A DNA stretch of 8,732 bases from JBFFXF01 sp041569895 (GCA_041569895.1 JBFFXF010000297.1:1-8732), one strand, 5' to 3'. Shown: positions 1 to 7,148, numbered from the stretch's first letter. Notes: generated by a model from the sequence alone, not told the origin. Numbers and translations: made by a program.

Positions 1-33
1 CACAGACCCTGTTGTCGTTCCATCATCTATCCA

Positions 34-1527
34 TCACTGTTCACCCTGTTCGCCCTCGCCGGGCGGCCGGAAGGGCACGATGAGACCGTGGGACTTCTCG
101 ATCACGAGGACGCCGATCACCGAGCCGTCGCCGCGCGCCACGACGCTCGCGCCGTGACGGTCGGCCTCGAGCGGAATCGAGGGATCGACCGCCCAGACGC
201 CCTCCTCCGAGGTCTCGAGCCGTCCCACCGAGAGCGGCGTCGCATCGCCGGCGTCGCCGACGACGATGCAGTCCTCGGGACCATCCGGCGTGCGCAGCCT
301 CGAGGAGGGCCATGGCGCCTCCATGCCCTCCGCCGCGAGACCGGGTCGATAGACCGCGATGCGTCCGTCGATCGCCGTCGTGCCGTCGACCACCGGAAAC
401 TCCTCCCCGGCGAGCGCCAGCCTGGTCGAGCCCTCCTTCGCCCCTTCGACCGGCGCCAGCAGGTCGGCAGGGCCGATCAGTCGCCCGCCGTCGAGCGCGA
501 GCACCCAGCCGTCGCGCTGGCGCTCGGTCATCAGCCCGACGTAGTTGCGCTCCTTCCAGCGGAGTGCCGCGCGCATCGGTCGCGGCAGCGCGAGGCCATC
601 GGGAAGCAGCGTGCTGCCGACCGCGAGGCGCGGCTGCCACCGAAGCCACGACGGCTCCGGCGTGGCGTGCAGCCGGAAGCGGTCGCCTGTCGTCACCGGT
701 GCGCCGGGCGGATCCGGAGTCGCCAGCGCCACGCCGCCGGCCGCGATCGTCGCGAGCGACTCGACGTCCATCGAGATGCCGGTGAAGCCGAGGTCGACCG
801 CGAAGCCGCTGATGCTCCAGAACGCGGTGTTCTCGCGCACGAGAACGCGAAACTCGGGACCGATGTACGCGCGCGCCTCGACGTTGGCGGCATCGGAGGC
901 GAGCCCCACCGACGTGATGCGGCCGACCGAGATGCCGCGGTACGTCACCGGCGCGCCCGGCTCGAGACCGCTCCGGCTGCTGCTCTCGAGGATGATCTCG
1001 AGACCGCCCTCGGCGCGATCGAGCACCGCGGGGGCGCGATCGAGCCCCTCGAACACTTTGACCATCGGCGCGTCGCGCGGACCGGGCTCGACGCCGATGT
1101 ACTTCGCGCCGACGATGGTCTCGAGCCCCGAGACGCTCGGGAATCGCAGCTCGGGACGCACGATCCAGAAACGCGTCCCCCGCCGCGACAGTCCCGCCGC
1201 TCTCGCCTCGAGCTCGACGACGACCGACACGCCTTCGATGTCGCGCGAGAGCTCGACGGAGCGCACCTGGCCGACGTCGATGCCGAGGTGCCGCACCGAG
1301 TCGCCCGGCTTGAGCCCGTGTCCGTCCGCGAAGCGAATCGTGATGCGGGGCCCGCTGCCCTCCATCGACACGACCACCAGAGCGATGGCGACCACCGCGC
1401 ACACGAGCGTCACCCACCAGAACTTCGACTCGGCGAGGAATCGAACGCCGGACGCCCGGCGCTGGCGCACGACGGCCTCGGGGAACTCGGGCGCCGCCTG
1501 GGTCCCGCCCTCGGTATCCACGCTCAT
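34..1527 (-). CDS. PqiB-like MCE-domain protein, inner-membrane anchored, two MCE domains plus a C-terminal beta-rich domain
   Basis: This 497-aa protein probably forms part of a periplasmic conduit for lipids or other hydrophobic molecules between the inner and outer membranes, the role known for the PqiB/YebT/MlaD family. A short cytoplasmic tail precedes one membrane helix at about residues 36-55 (starting KFWWVTLV). MCE domain 1 covers about 60-148, with GLKPGDSVRHLGIDVGQV and SGLETIVGAKYIGVEPG. MCE domain 2 covers about 175-272, with SGLEPGAPVTYRGISVGRI and an FWSISG segment. E. coli PqiB has three MCE domains and YebT seven, so this is a reduced version. Residues about 282-487 match no part of PqiB that I recognise and end in a strand-rich segment (GDGSVIGVLV). 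The ATG at 1527 is preceded by GGGAGAGGGAGCG inside the end of the PqiA-like gene and overlaps its stop codon as ATGA. The reading frame stays open far upstream, but that part overlaps the PqiA-like gene and is not coding. Family is confident; substrate is unknown. Confidence 0.9.
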   Translation of the reverse strand: MSVDTEGGTQAAPEFPEAVVRQRRASGVRFLAESKFWWVTLVCAVVAIALVVVSMEGSGPRITIRFADGHGLKPGDSVRHLGIDVGQVRSVELSRDIEGVSVVVELEARAAGLSRRGTRFWIVRPELRFPSVSGLETIVGAKYIGVEPGPRDAPMVKVFEGLDRAPAVLDRAEGGLEIILESSSRSGLEPGAPVTYRGISVGRITSVGLASDAANVEARAYIGPEFRVLVRENTAFWSISGFAVDLGFTGISMDVESLATIAAGGVALATPDPPGAPVTTGDRFRLHATPEPSWLRWQPRLAVGSTLLPDGLALPRPMRAALRWKERNYVGLMTERQRDGWVLALDGGRLIGPADLLAPVEGAKEGSTRLALAGEEFPVVDGTTAIDGRIAVYRPGLAAEGMEAPWPSSRLRTPDGPEDCIVVGDAGDATPLSVGRLETSEEGVWAVDPSIPLEADRHGASVVARGDGSVIGVLVIEKSHGLIVPFRPPGEGEQGEQ

Positions 1528-2117
1528 CGCTCCCTCTCCCAGATCACGTGCGGGTCGAACGAGATCGAGGCGACCATGCTCATCACCACGCAGAGGGTGA
1601 ACGCGATCACCGCCGGCCCGAAGCTGAACTCGACGAGCGCGCCGAGCTTGACCAGCATCACCATGAACGCGAGCAGCAGCACGTCCATCATGCTCCACTT
1701 GCCGGCGTGCTCCATGATGCGGTACGTCAGCGCCCTGTGCTTGCGCCCGAAGACGCCGAGGATGCTGAGCTCGAGCAGCAGCACGAGCTTCGCCAGCGGA
1801 AAGACGATCGAGAAGACCAGCACGACGACACCGACGAAGATGTTTCCGGCGGCGAGGAGCTCGACGGTGCCGACGAGGATGCTCGACTCGTGCCGGTGCC
1901 CGAGCTTCTCGATCTCGAGAACCGGCAGGAGCACCGCCGGGAAAAACAGGATCAGCGCGCCCGTCGCGGCGGCTGCCGTCCTGGCGGCCTTGCGCCGTCC
2001 GCTCCCCGGTCGATGGACCACCGCGTCGCAGCGCGCGCAGACCGCCGATTGGCCGCGCTCGAGCGGCGGCACTCGCTGGATCTGTCCGCAACAGTGGCAG
2101 GCCTTGAGCCGCGACAT
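1524..2117 (-). CDS. PqiA-like integral membrane protein, single PqiA domain with zinc ribbon
   Basis: This 197-aa protein is the inner-membrane partner expected beside a PqiB-type MCE protein. At the N-terminus C7-x2-C10 and C27-x2-C30 form a zinc-ribbon-like pair, typical of the cytosolic head of PqiA domains. Hydrophobic segments follow at about 48-66, 82-108, 109-123, 143-160 and 166-185, and the family signature GKWSMMDVLLLAFMV lies at 139-153. E. coli PqiA is about twice as long, with two such domains; this is a half-length form. I chose the ATG at 2117 because GGGGAGG sits five or six bases upstream and MSRLKACHCCG matches how these proteins usually begin. A GTG at 2162 and an ATG at 2150 are in frame but overlap the likely promoter, whose predicted transcription start lies downstream of both. 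Its last codons, Glu-Arg-Glu-Arg, also supply the ribosome binding site of the next gene, so the two are probably translationally coupled. Confidence 0.88.
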   Translation of the reverse strand: MSRLKACHCCGQIQRVPPLERGQSAVCARCDAVVHRPGSGRRKAARTAAAATGALILFFPAVLLPVLEIEKLGHRHESSILVGTVELLAAGNIFVGVVVLVFSIVFPLAKLVLLLELSILGVFGRKHRALTYRIMEHAGKWSMMDVLLLAFMVMLVKLGALVEFSFGPAVIAFTLCVVMSMVASISFDPHVIWERER

Positions 2118-2148
2118 GGGTCCTCCCCGACGTTCCGCCCGAACGGGC

Positions 2149-2178
2149 ATTGTCTCCCCCACCGGCCGACGCGGTCAA
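2149..2178 (-). promoter_or_regulatory. Candidate sigma70-type promoter for the PqiA/PqiB-like operon
   Basis: On the minus strand TTGACC (2178-2173) is followed after 18 bp by GACAAT (2154-2149), matching the -35 and -10 consensus at five and four of six positions. Transcription would begin near 2142, about 25 bases before the chosen ATG at 2117. Assignment is by consensus only; preferred promoter sequences of this organism are unknown. Confidence 0.42.
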
Positions 2179-2194
2179 CCGCCTCTCCCCTCCC

Positions 2195-2223
2195 TTGAGT
2201 TCCCGGACCGAAGTGACGACGAT
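2195..2223 (+). promoter_or_regulatory. Weak candidate promoter for the beta-propeller gene
   Basis: TTGAGT (2195-2200) followed after 17 bp by GACGAT (2218-2223) is the best -35/-10-like pair I see upstream of the gene at 2288. The -10 matches at only three of six positions. It would give a leader of about 58 bases that contains the hairpin at 2238-2263. Confidence 0.22.
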
Positions 2224-2237
2224 GTGGGGACAGCGAG

Positions 2238-2263
2238 GGGGCCGGACGGGTCGAGCCGGCCCC
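2238..2263 (+). other. GC-rich inverted repeat in the leader of the beta-propeller gene
   Basis: GGGGCCGG (2238-2245) and CCGGCCCC (2256-2263) form a perfect 8-bp stem around a 10-base loop. It ends 24 bases before the ATG at 2288 and about 13 bases before the Shine-Dalgarno sequence. No run of T follows, so it is not a standard intrinsic terminator. It could affect mRNA stability, bind a regulator, or be chance in GC-rich DNA. Confidence 0.4.
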
Positions 2264-2287
2264 GGGGCTCCGGGAAGGGAGGTCTCC

Positions 2288-5200
2288 ATGTCATCCGCGT
2301 CACACGTCACCTGGTGTCGTCTCCACCGTCTCGCGCTGGCCGGACTGCTGGCCCTCGGCGCTGCCGCTCCCGCGATCGGGGAGGACGCCAGCGCGCTGGC
2401 GCGCGAGCTGCTCCGTCGCTCCGAGACGCGTCGCGGTGTCTGCGCGGCGATCGGCATCACGCCCGAGCTGGCGGTCGAGCTCGCGACCACGAGCGAGCTG
2501 TTGCTCCACGTGCGCGACCCGCGCGACGCCGTCGTCGCGGAGATCCGCCGTCGCGCCGCAGAGGTCGGGCTCGGCATCGACCGCCTGGCGGTGGAGAGGG
2601 GCGGCACCCTCGCGCTCCCGTACGCGGACCACCTGATCGACGCGATCTTCGTGTTCGACGCGGGCGACGACGGCCCGCCGCCGCCCCCGCCCGCCGAGCT
2701 GGTGCGTGTCCTGCGTCCGCAAGGCAAGGCGCTGGTGCTGGGGAACGACGCGCGCCGCCAGGAGCTCATCCGCTGGGCGCAGCAGCGCGAGCTGCTGCAC
2801 GTCGAGTTCTGGGGCTCGACGCGCAAGTGGGTCGAGCTCCACAAGCCGGCGATGAAGGGCGCGGACGACTGGTCGCACTGGGAACGCGGCCCGGACAACA
2901 ACCCCGTCTCGGCCGATCAGGTGATCCGGGCTCCCTACATGACGCAGTACCTCGCCGGACCGCTCTACATCGGCATGCCCGCCGTGACCACCGCGGCAGC
3001 CGGGCGGCTCTTCCTCGCCATCGGCCACATCGCCCACCACGAGCGCGAGTGGGACACCCTGAACACGCTGATCGCCCGCAACGGCTACAACGGCACGGTG
3101 CTCTGGAAGCGGAAGCTGCCGGAGGGCTATCTGGTGCACCGCTCGGCGTTCATCGCGACCGACGACACCTTCTACATGATCGGCGGCGACGGCTGCCTGC
3201 TCCTCGATCCGGAGACCGGCAAGCAGAAGGGCTCGATCAGCATCCCCGACGTCGAGGGCGAGTGGAAGTGGATGGCGCGCCGCGACGGCGTCCTCTACGC
3301 GATGCTGGGCGCGCCGGATCCCGGGGCGCGGACGACGCTCGGCAACCGCGAGTTCGGCGGCTGGAGCTGGTCCGACCTGAGCCCGGGATACTACGGGCGG
3401 CGGATCCCACACGGCTTCGGCCACACCGTGGTGGCGTGGGACCTCGAGAACGGGAAGCTCCTCTGGAAGCACCGCGAGTCCTCGCCGATCGACTCGCGCG
3501 CGCTGGCGCTCGACGCGAAACGGCTCTACGTCTACTGCCCCGACCGCCACTTCCGCGCCCTGTCGGCCGATTCCGGCGAGGTCGCCTGGACGAACGCCGA
3601 CACCGACGTCCTGGAGCTCATCGAGATGCCCGGGAGGCGGCTGCGGTCGACGCCGGGATTCCGCACCGCGTGCATCGCGGTGGCGACGCCCGACGCGCTC
3701 ATCGTGCAGGGTCAGACGCGCATGAACGTCGTCGCCCTGGCGACCTCGACCGGCTACTTCCTCTGGAGCAAGAAGAAGATCACCAACAACCCGAACGCCA
3801 TCTTCGTCGACGGCAAGGTCATCCTCGGCGTGGGCGAGGACGCATCGCACGTGGCGATCGATCCGGTCAGCGGCGAGGTCGCGGAGGACCTGAAGTTCAC
3901 CAAGGCGAACTGCACGCGCCTGACCGCGAGCAGCGACTCGTTCTTCTGCCGCGGCGAGGGGACGCTTCGGTTCGACCGCGCCACGAAGCGCGTCCTCGTC
4001 GACGGCGCCATCCGGCCGGCGTGCAACGACGGCGCCATCCCCGCCAACGGCATGCTCTACCTCGGTCCGTGGCAGTGCGACTGCAACCTCTCGCTGATCG
4101 GACACGTCGCGAAGTGCTCCGCGGGCGACTTCAGCTTCGACCGCGTCGCGACCACCGACGAGAACCTCGAGCGCGCCAGCGGGGAGCTCGAGGTCACGCC
4201 GCTGGAGGTCACGGCGCGAGACTGGCCGACCTACCGCGGCGACGATCGGCGCAGCGGGTCGACGCCGGTCGAGATCGCGCGCAACGTCGTGCGCCGCTGG
4301 CGCACCGATCGCGCCTCGGCGTTCTCGCCGACTGCGCCGGTCGCCGCCGGCGCGCTCGTGCTCGTGGCCGGCGACGATGGCCGCGTCCGTGCGCTCGAGT
4401 CCGACGACGGCTCGATCGCCTGGCAGTTCGAGACGCCGAGCCCGATCAAGGCGCCGCCGACCATCTGGGATGGACGCGCCTACGTCGGCTCGGGAGACGG
4501 CCACGTCTACGCGCTCGAGGCGAGCACGGGCCGGTTGCTCTGGCGCTTCCGCGCCGCGCCGGTGGAGCGACACATCGCGGTCTACGGCGCGATCGCATCG
4601 ACGTGGCCGGTCAACAGCGGCGTCCTAGTCCACGACGGCGTGGCCTACTGCGCCGCGGGGATCATCGACTCCGACGGCACGTACCTCTACGCGCTCGACG
4701 CAAAGACCGGCGAGATCCGCTGGCAGAACGGCTCGACGGGCCACCTCGACGCGACGCTCCGCAAGGGCGTCAGCGCCATGGGCAACCTCACCATCGATGG
4801 CGATCGCCTCTACCTCGCGGGCGGCAACCAGCTGTCGCCGGCGCCGTTCGACGCGAAGACGGGGAAGCTCGACGCCGAGTTCGCCGGCGCCGGCTGGCCG
4901 CGCTCGAACTCCGGGCGGTTCGTCGGCGTCTTCCAGGACGGCACGGTGATCGGCGGCGGCCGCACGCTCTACTCGGCCGCCGAGAACGTCGCCACCAAGG
5001 GGAGCTTCGCGGCGCACGCGAGGGGAAGGGAGTTCCGCCTCTGCTGGGGCGGCGTGCCCCCGGCGTGGAACGACGAGACGCTCGTGCTGGTCAACTACCG
5101 CCACGGCAAGCTGCTGTGCTTCGACTCGGAACGAGTCGCGGCGCGCCTCGCCAGGGGCGCTCCGGGCGACCGTCCCCGGCAGTGGAGGGCGAACCTTGCC

Positions 5201-5497
5201 GACGTGCTCGCGGCCGAGGGCGCGCTGCGGTGGTCCTCGGACCTCGACGAGCCGAACAAGTTCGAGACGGTGTCGCTCGCCGTCGCGCCGAACGCGGTCG
5301 TCGCCGTCGTTCGCCAGCAGCACAAGTTCCGGTCACAGCCCCAGTGGCACCTCGCCGCGCTCGATGCGCGCACCGGCGACCAGGTCTTCAAGCACGAGCT
5401 GCGCGGCGACCCGCTCCCCGACGGCCTGCTCGTCGACCGGGACGGTCGCATCGTGGTGGTGATGCTCGACGGCTCCGTCGAGGCGTGGGGACCCTGA
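2288..5497 (+). CDS. Exported double PQQ-like beta-propeller protein with a degenerate methyltransferase-like N-terminal domain
   Basis: This 1069-aa protein starts at the ATG at 2288, preceded by GGGAGG at a good distance. Residues 1-31 look like a signal peptide: a basic HR start, the core LALAGLLALGAAAPA and likely cleavage near AIG/ED. Residues about 50-165 resemble a Rossmann methyltransferase (PYADHLIDAIFVFDAG, then LVRVLRPQGKALVLG), but the glycine-rich SAM loop is absent, so catalysis is doubtful. DDWSHWERGPDNN at 193-205 begins the linker into propeller 1 (about 215-620). Propeller 2 runs from DWPTYRGDDRRSGST (645-659) to the end. Blades carry the PQQ-like pattern: D-x-x-x/N-G-K-L-L-W-K, YALEASTGRLLWRF and YALDAKTGEIRWQ. 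Known single-propeller relatives include BamB and quinoprotein dehydrogenases. Nothing visible proves PQQ binding; the fold may be a scaffold or binding surface. Six cysteines cluster at 542-610. I know this combined architecture from planctomycete genomes as uncharacterised proteins. The gene stands alone between a divergent and a convergent unit. Role unknown. Confidence 0.88.
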   Translation: MSSASHVTWCRLHRLALAGLLALGAAAPAIGEDASALARELLRRSETRRGVCAAIGITPELAVELATTSELLLHVRDPRDAVVAEIRRRAAEVGLGIDRLAVERGGTLALPYADHLIDAIFVFDAGDDGPPPPPPAELVRVLRPQGKALVLGNDARRQELIRWAQQRELLHVEFWGSTRKWVELHKPAMKGADDWSHWERGPDNNPVSADQVIRAPYMTQYLAGPLYIGMPAVTTAAAGRLFLAIGHIAHHEREWDTLNTLIARNGYNGTVLWKRKLPEGYLVHRSAFIATDDTFYMIGGDGCLLLDPETGKQKGSISIPDVEGEWKWMARRDGVLYAMLGAPDPGARTTLGNREFGGWSWSDLSPGYYGRRIPHGFGHTVVAWDLENGKLLWKHRESSPIDSRALALDAKRLYVYCPDRHFRALSADSGEVAWTNADTDVLELIEMPGRRLRSTPGFRTACIAVATPDALIVQGQTRMNVVALATSTGYFLWSKKKITNNPNAIFVDGKVILGVGEDASHVAIDPVSGEVAEDLKFTKANCTRLTASSDSFFCRGEGTLRFDRATKRVLVDGAIRPACNDGAIPANGMLYLGPWQCDCNLSLIGHVAKCSAGDFSFDRVATTDENLERASGELEVTPLEVTARDWPTYRGDDRRSGSTPVEIARNVVRRWRTDRASAFSPTAPVAAGALVLVAGDDGRVRALESDDGSIAWQFETPSPIKAPPTIWDGRAYVGSGDGHVYALEASTGRLLWRFRAAPVERHIAVYGAIASTWPVNSGVLVHDGVAYCAAGIIDSDGTYLYALDAKTGEIRWQNGSTGHLDATLRKGVSAMGNLTIDGDRLYLAGGNQLSPAPFDAKTGKLDAEFAGAGWPRSNSGRFVGVFQDGTVIGGGRTLYSAAENVATKGSFAAHARGREFRLCWGGVPPAWNDETLVLVNYRHGKLLCFDSERVAARLARGAPGDRPRQWRANLADVLAAEGALRWSSDLDEPNKFETVSLAVAPNAVVAVVRQQHKFRSQPQWHLAALDARTGDQVFKHELRGDPLPDGLLVDRDGRIVVVMLDGSVEAWGP

Positions 5498-5533
5498 GCG
5501 CCGGGGCCGGGCTCCGCGTCGCGAGCGCGCCGA
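5498..5533. other. Convergent intergenic gap, no clear terminator
   Basis: Only 36 bp separate the stop codon of the rightward propeller gene from the stop of leftward deoC. The stretch is very GC-rich, with no stable hairpin followed by T on either strand. Termination may be Rho-dependent, or the transcripts may overlap. Confidence 0.5.
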
Positions 5534-6214
5534 TCAGCCGAGGCGAGCGCGCGCCTCCTCGAGGATGGTCTTGCTGGCGGTCGCGCCGACGCGGGTGACG
5601 CCGAGCGCGCGCACCTCGAGGAGTCGATCGAGCGTGCGCACGCCTCCGGCGGCCTTGACCGCGACGTGCGGCGGGGCGTGCTCGCGCATCAGCTTCAGGT
5701 CGGCGGTCGTCGCGCCGCCGGTGCCGTAGCCGGTCGACGTCTTGACGAAGTCGGCGCGGACCTCGCCGCAGATCTCGCACAGCCGGATCTTGTGCTCGTC
5801 CTCGAGGTAGCAATTCTCGAAGATCACCTTGACGATGCCGCCGCGCGCGTGCGTGGCGTCCACGACGGCGCGAATGTCGTCGCGCACGAACTCCCAGTCA
5901 CCGCCCAGGACGCGACCGATGTTGACAACCATGTCGAGCTCCACGCCGCCGTCGTCGAGGGCGCGCTCCGCCTCGGCGACCTTGATCTCCGTCGCGTGAC
6001 CACCGTGGGGGAAACCGATCGTGGTGCTTGGAAGGACGTCGCTGCCGGCGAGGACGTCCGCGCACTGCCTGAGGAAGTACGGCTTGATGCAGACGCTCGC
6101 GACGTCGAGCTCGAGCGCCAGCCGGCAGCCCGTCTCCAGCTCCTCGTCCGTCAGCACCGGCTGCAGGAGCGAGTGGTCGATCATCTTGGCGATATCGCGA
6201 TAGGTCACGTCCAT
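5534..6214 (-). CDS. deoC: Deoxyribose-phosphate aldolase
   Basis: This 226-aa class I aldolase cleaves 2-deoxy-D-ribose 5-phosphate to glyceraldehyde 3-phosphate and acetaldehyde, the last step in using deoxynucleoside sugar as carbon; it acts in the cytosol. Family landmarks are all present: MIDHSLLQP (11-19), TIGFPHGGH (75-83), VELDMVVNIG (91-100) with the catalytic Asp94, FVKTSTGYG (156-164) with the Schiff-base Lys158, and VKAAGGVRT (186-194) with the second active-site Lys187. These correspond to Asp102, Lys167 and Lys201 of the E. coli enzyme. Length matches the short bacterial form (about 220-225 aa), so the protein looks intact. The ATG at 6214 is set by MDVTYRDIAKMIDHS; the frame is open further upstream but that overlaps the neighbouring gene. 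The Shine-Dalgarno match is poor (only GAG nearby), and the gene lies 22 bp after the TIM-barrel gene, so it probably depends on transcription and translation from upstream. No other deo genes are visible. Confidence 0.95.
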   Translation of the reverse strand: MDVTYRDIAKMIDHSLLQPVLTDEELETGCRLALELDVASVCIKPYFLRQCADVLAGSDVLPSTTIGFPHGGHATEIKVAEAERALDDGGVELDMVVNIGRVLGGDWEFVRDDIRAVVDATHARGGIVKVIFENCYLEDEHKIRLCEICGEVRADFVKTSTGYGTGGATTADLKLMREHAPPHVAVKAAGGVRTLDRLLEVRALGVTRVGATASKTILEEARARLG

Positions 6215-6236
6215 GGCGCTCGTGGGTGTCGCAGGG

Positions 6237-7148
6237 TCACGCGATGAACTGCCGCAGGTACCGGGCGCTCTGCTCGAGGGCGGCGCGTCGCGTGTCGAGC
6301 GTCCGCTCGTACGCGCGGTCCTCGACCTCGACGCACACCGCGCCGTCGTAGCCGACGTCGGTGAGCACCGAGAAGAAGCGCCCCCAGTCGACGTCGCCGA
6401 GCCCCGGCAGCTTCGGAGCGTGGTACTCGAGCGGCGTCGCCAGGATGCCGACGTCGTCCAGCCGCTCGCGGTCGACGCGCGCGTCCTTGGCGTGCACGTG
6501 CACCAGCCGGTCGGCGAACTCGCGCAGCGGCCTCGTGTAATCGATGTGCTGCCAGACGAGGTGGGACGGATCGAAGTTGAGCCCGAAGTGGGCGTCGGGG
6601 ATCTCCTCGAACATCCGCCGCCAGATCGCCGGCGAGATCGCCAGGTTCTTGCCGCCGGGCCACTCGTCGCCCGTGAAGAGCATCGGGCAGTTCTCGATGC
6701 CGATGCGCACGCCGTGCTCGGCCGCGAGGCGGACGAGCGGCTTCCACGTGTCGCGGAACGCCGGCCAGTTGTCGTCGATCGAGCGCGTCCAGTCGCGGCC
6801 GACGAAGGTGTTGACGACACCGATGCCGAGGTCCGCGGCGCCGCGGATCACGTGCTCGAGGTGGGCGACCGCGGCGCGTGACTCCTCGCCGTCGGGACTG
6901 AGCGGGTTCGGGTAGTAGCCGAGACCGCTGATCGAGATGCCCGTGTCGCGCACGACGCGCTCGACGACCTTGCCGGACTCGCTCGTCAGCGGCAGCTCGA
7001 CGTGCGTCACGCCCGCGTAGCGCCGCTCCGCCTTGCCCGGCGGCCAGCACATCAGCTCGACGCAGTCGTACCCGCACGACGCCGCGAGCTCCAGGACCTC
7101 GGCGAGCGACAGCTCGGGGACGATGGCGCTGACGAATCCGAGTCGCAT
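6237..7148 (-). CDS. Sugar phosphate isomerase/epimerase-like TIM-barrel protein
   Basis: This 303-aa protein belongs to the xylose isomerase-like TIM-barrel superfamily (AP endonuclease 2 fold), cytosolic enzymes that usually isomerise or epimerise sugars or polyols with a divalent metal. It starts MRLGFVSAIVPELSLAEVLE, with GYDCVELMCW at 26-35 as strand 2. Likely metal ligands are Glu152 (IGIENCPM), Asp193 and His196 (NFDPSHLVWQ), and Glu274 (CVEVED); His217/His219 in VHVHAKDA lines the same pocket. GYYPNPLS (77-84) and NTFVGRDW (113-120) are further recognisable loops. Length is normal, with no sign of damage. The ATG at 7148 has GGAG about nine bases upstream. It lies 83 bp after the helicase and 22 bp before deoC. 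The deoC neighbour suggests a shared carbohydrate catabolic unit, but the substrate cannot be read from the sequence. A DNA-repair endonuclease IV is less likely, because the spacing and set of ligands fit the sugar-enzyme branch better. Confidence 0.87.
   Translation of the reverse strand: MRLGFVSAIVPELSLAEVLELAASCGYDCVELMCWPPGKAERRYAGVTHVELPLTSESGKVVERVVRDTGISISGLGYYPNPLSPDGEESRAAVAHLEHVIRGAADLGIGVVNTFVGRDWTRSIDDNWPAFRDTWKPLVRLAAEHGVRIGIENCPMLFTGDEWPGGKNLAISPAIWRRMFEEIPDAHFGLNFDPSHLVWQHIDYTRPLREFADRLVHVHAKDARVDRERLDDVGILATPLEYHAPKLPGLGDVDWGRFFSVLTDVGYDGAVCVEVEDRAYERTLDTRRAALEQSARYLRQFIA

Noticed and set aside
2118..2162. Earlier starts (2162 GTG, 2150 ATG) for the PqiA-like gene
   Set aside because: They overlap the candidate -10 element, add a stretch of charged residues before the zinc ribbon, and the ATG at 2117 has a better-placed ribosome binding site.
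1528..2901. Upstream extension of the MCE protein frame to 2901
   Set aside because: The extension overlaps the well-supported PqiA-like gene and the opposite-strand propeller gene, its product is compositionally unlike protein, and a strong ribosome binding site marks the start at 1527.
2300..4573. A 757-codon minus-strand frame opposite the propeller gene
   Set aside because: It is antisense to a gene with a clear signal peptide and repeated propeller motifs. The translation is Arg/Ala/Val/Glu-rich with no domain signals.
88..5598. A 5.5-kb open frame on the plus strand (1836 codons)
   Set aside because: It runs antisense through the two minus-strand membrane genes and out of frame through the propeller gene. 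Its product is arginine- and alanine-rich low-complexity sequence without recognisable motifs, as expected for a stop-free shadow frame in very GC-rich DNA.
6215..6820. Upstream extension of the deoC frame
   Set aside because: It lies within the TIM-barrel gene in another frame and is Ser/Arg/Thr-rich filler; DeoC homology begins at the ATG at 6214.
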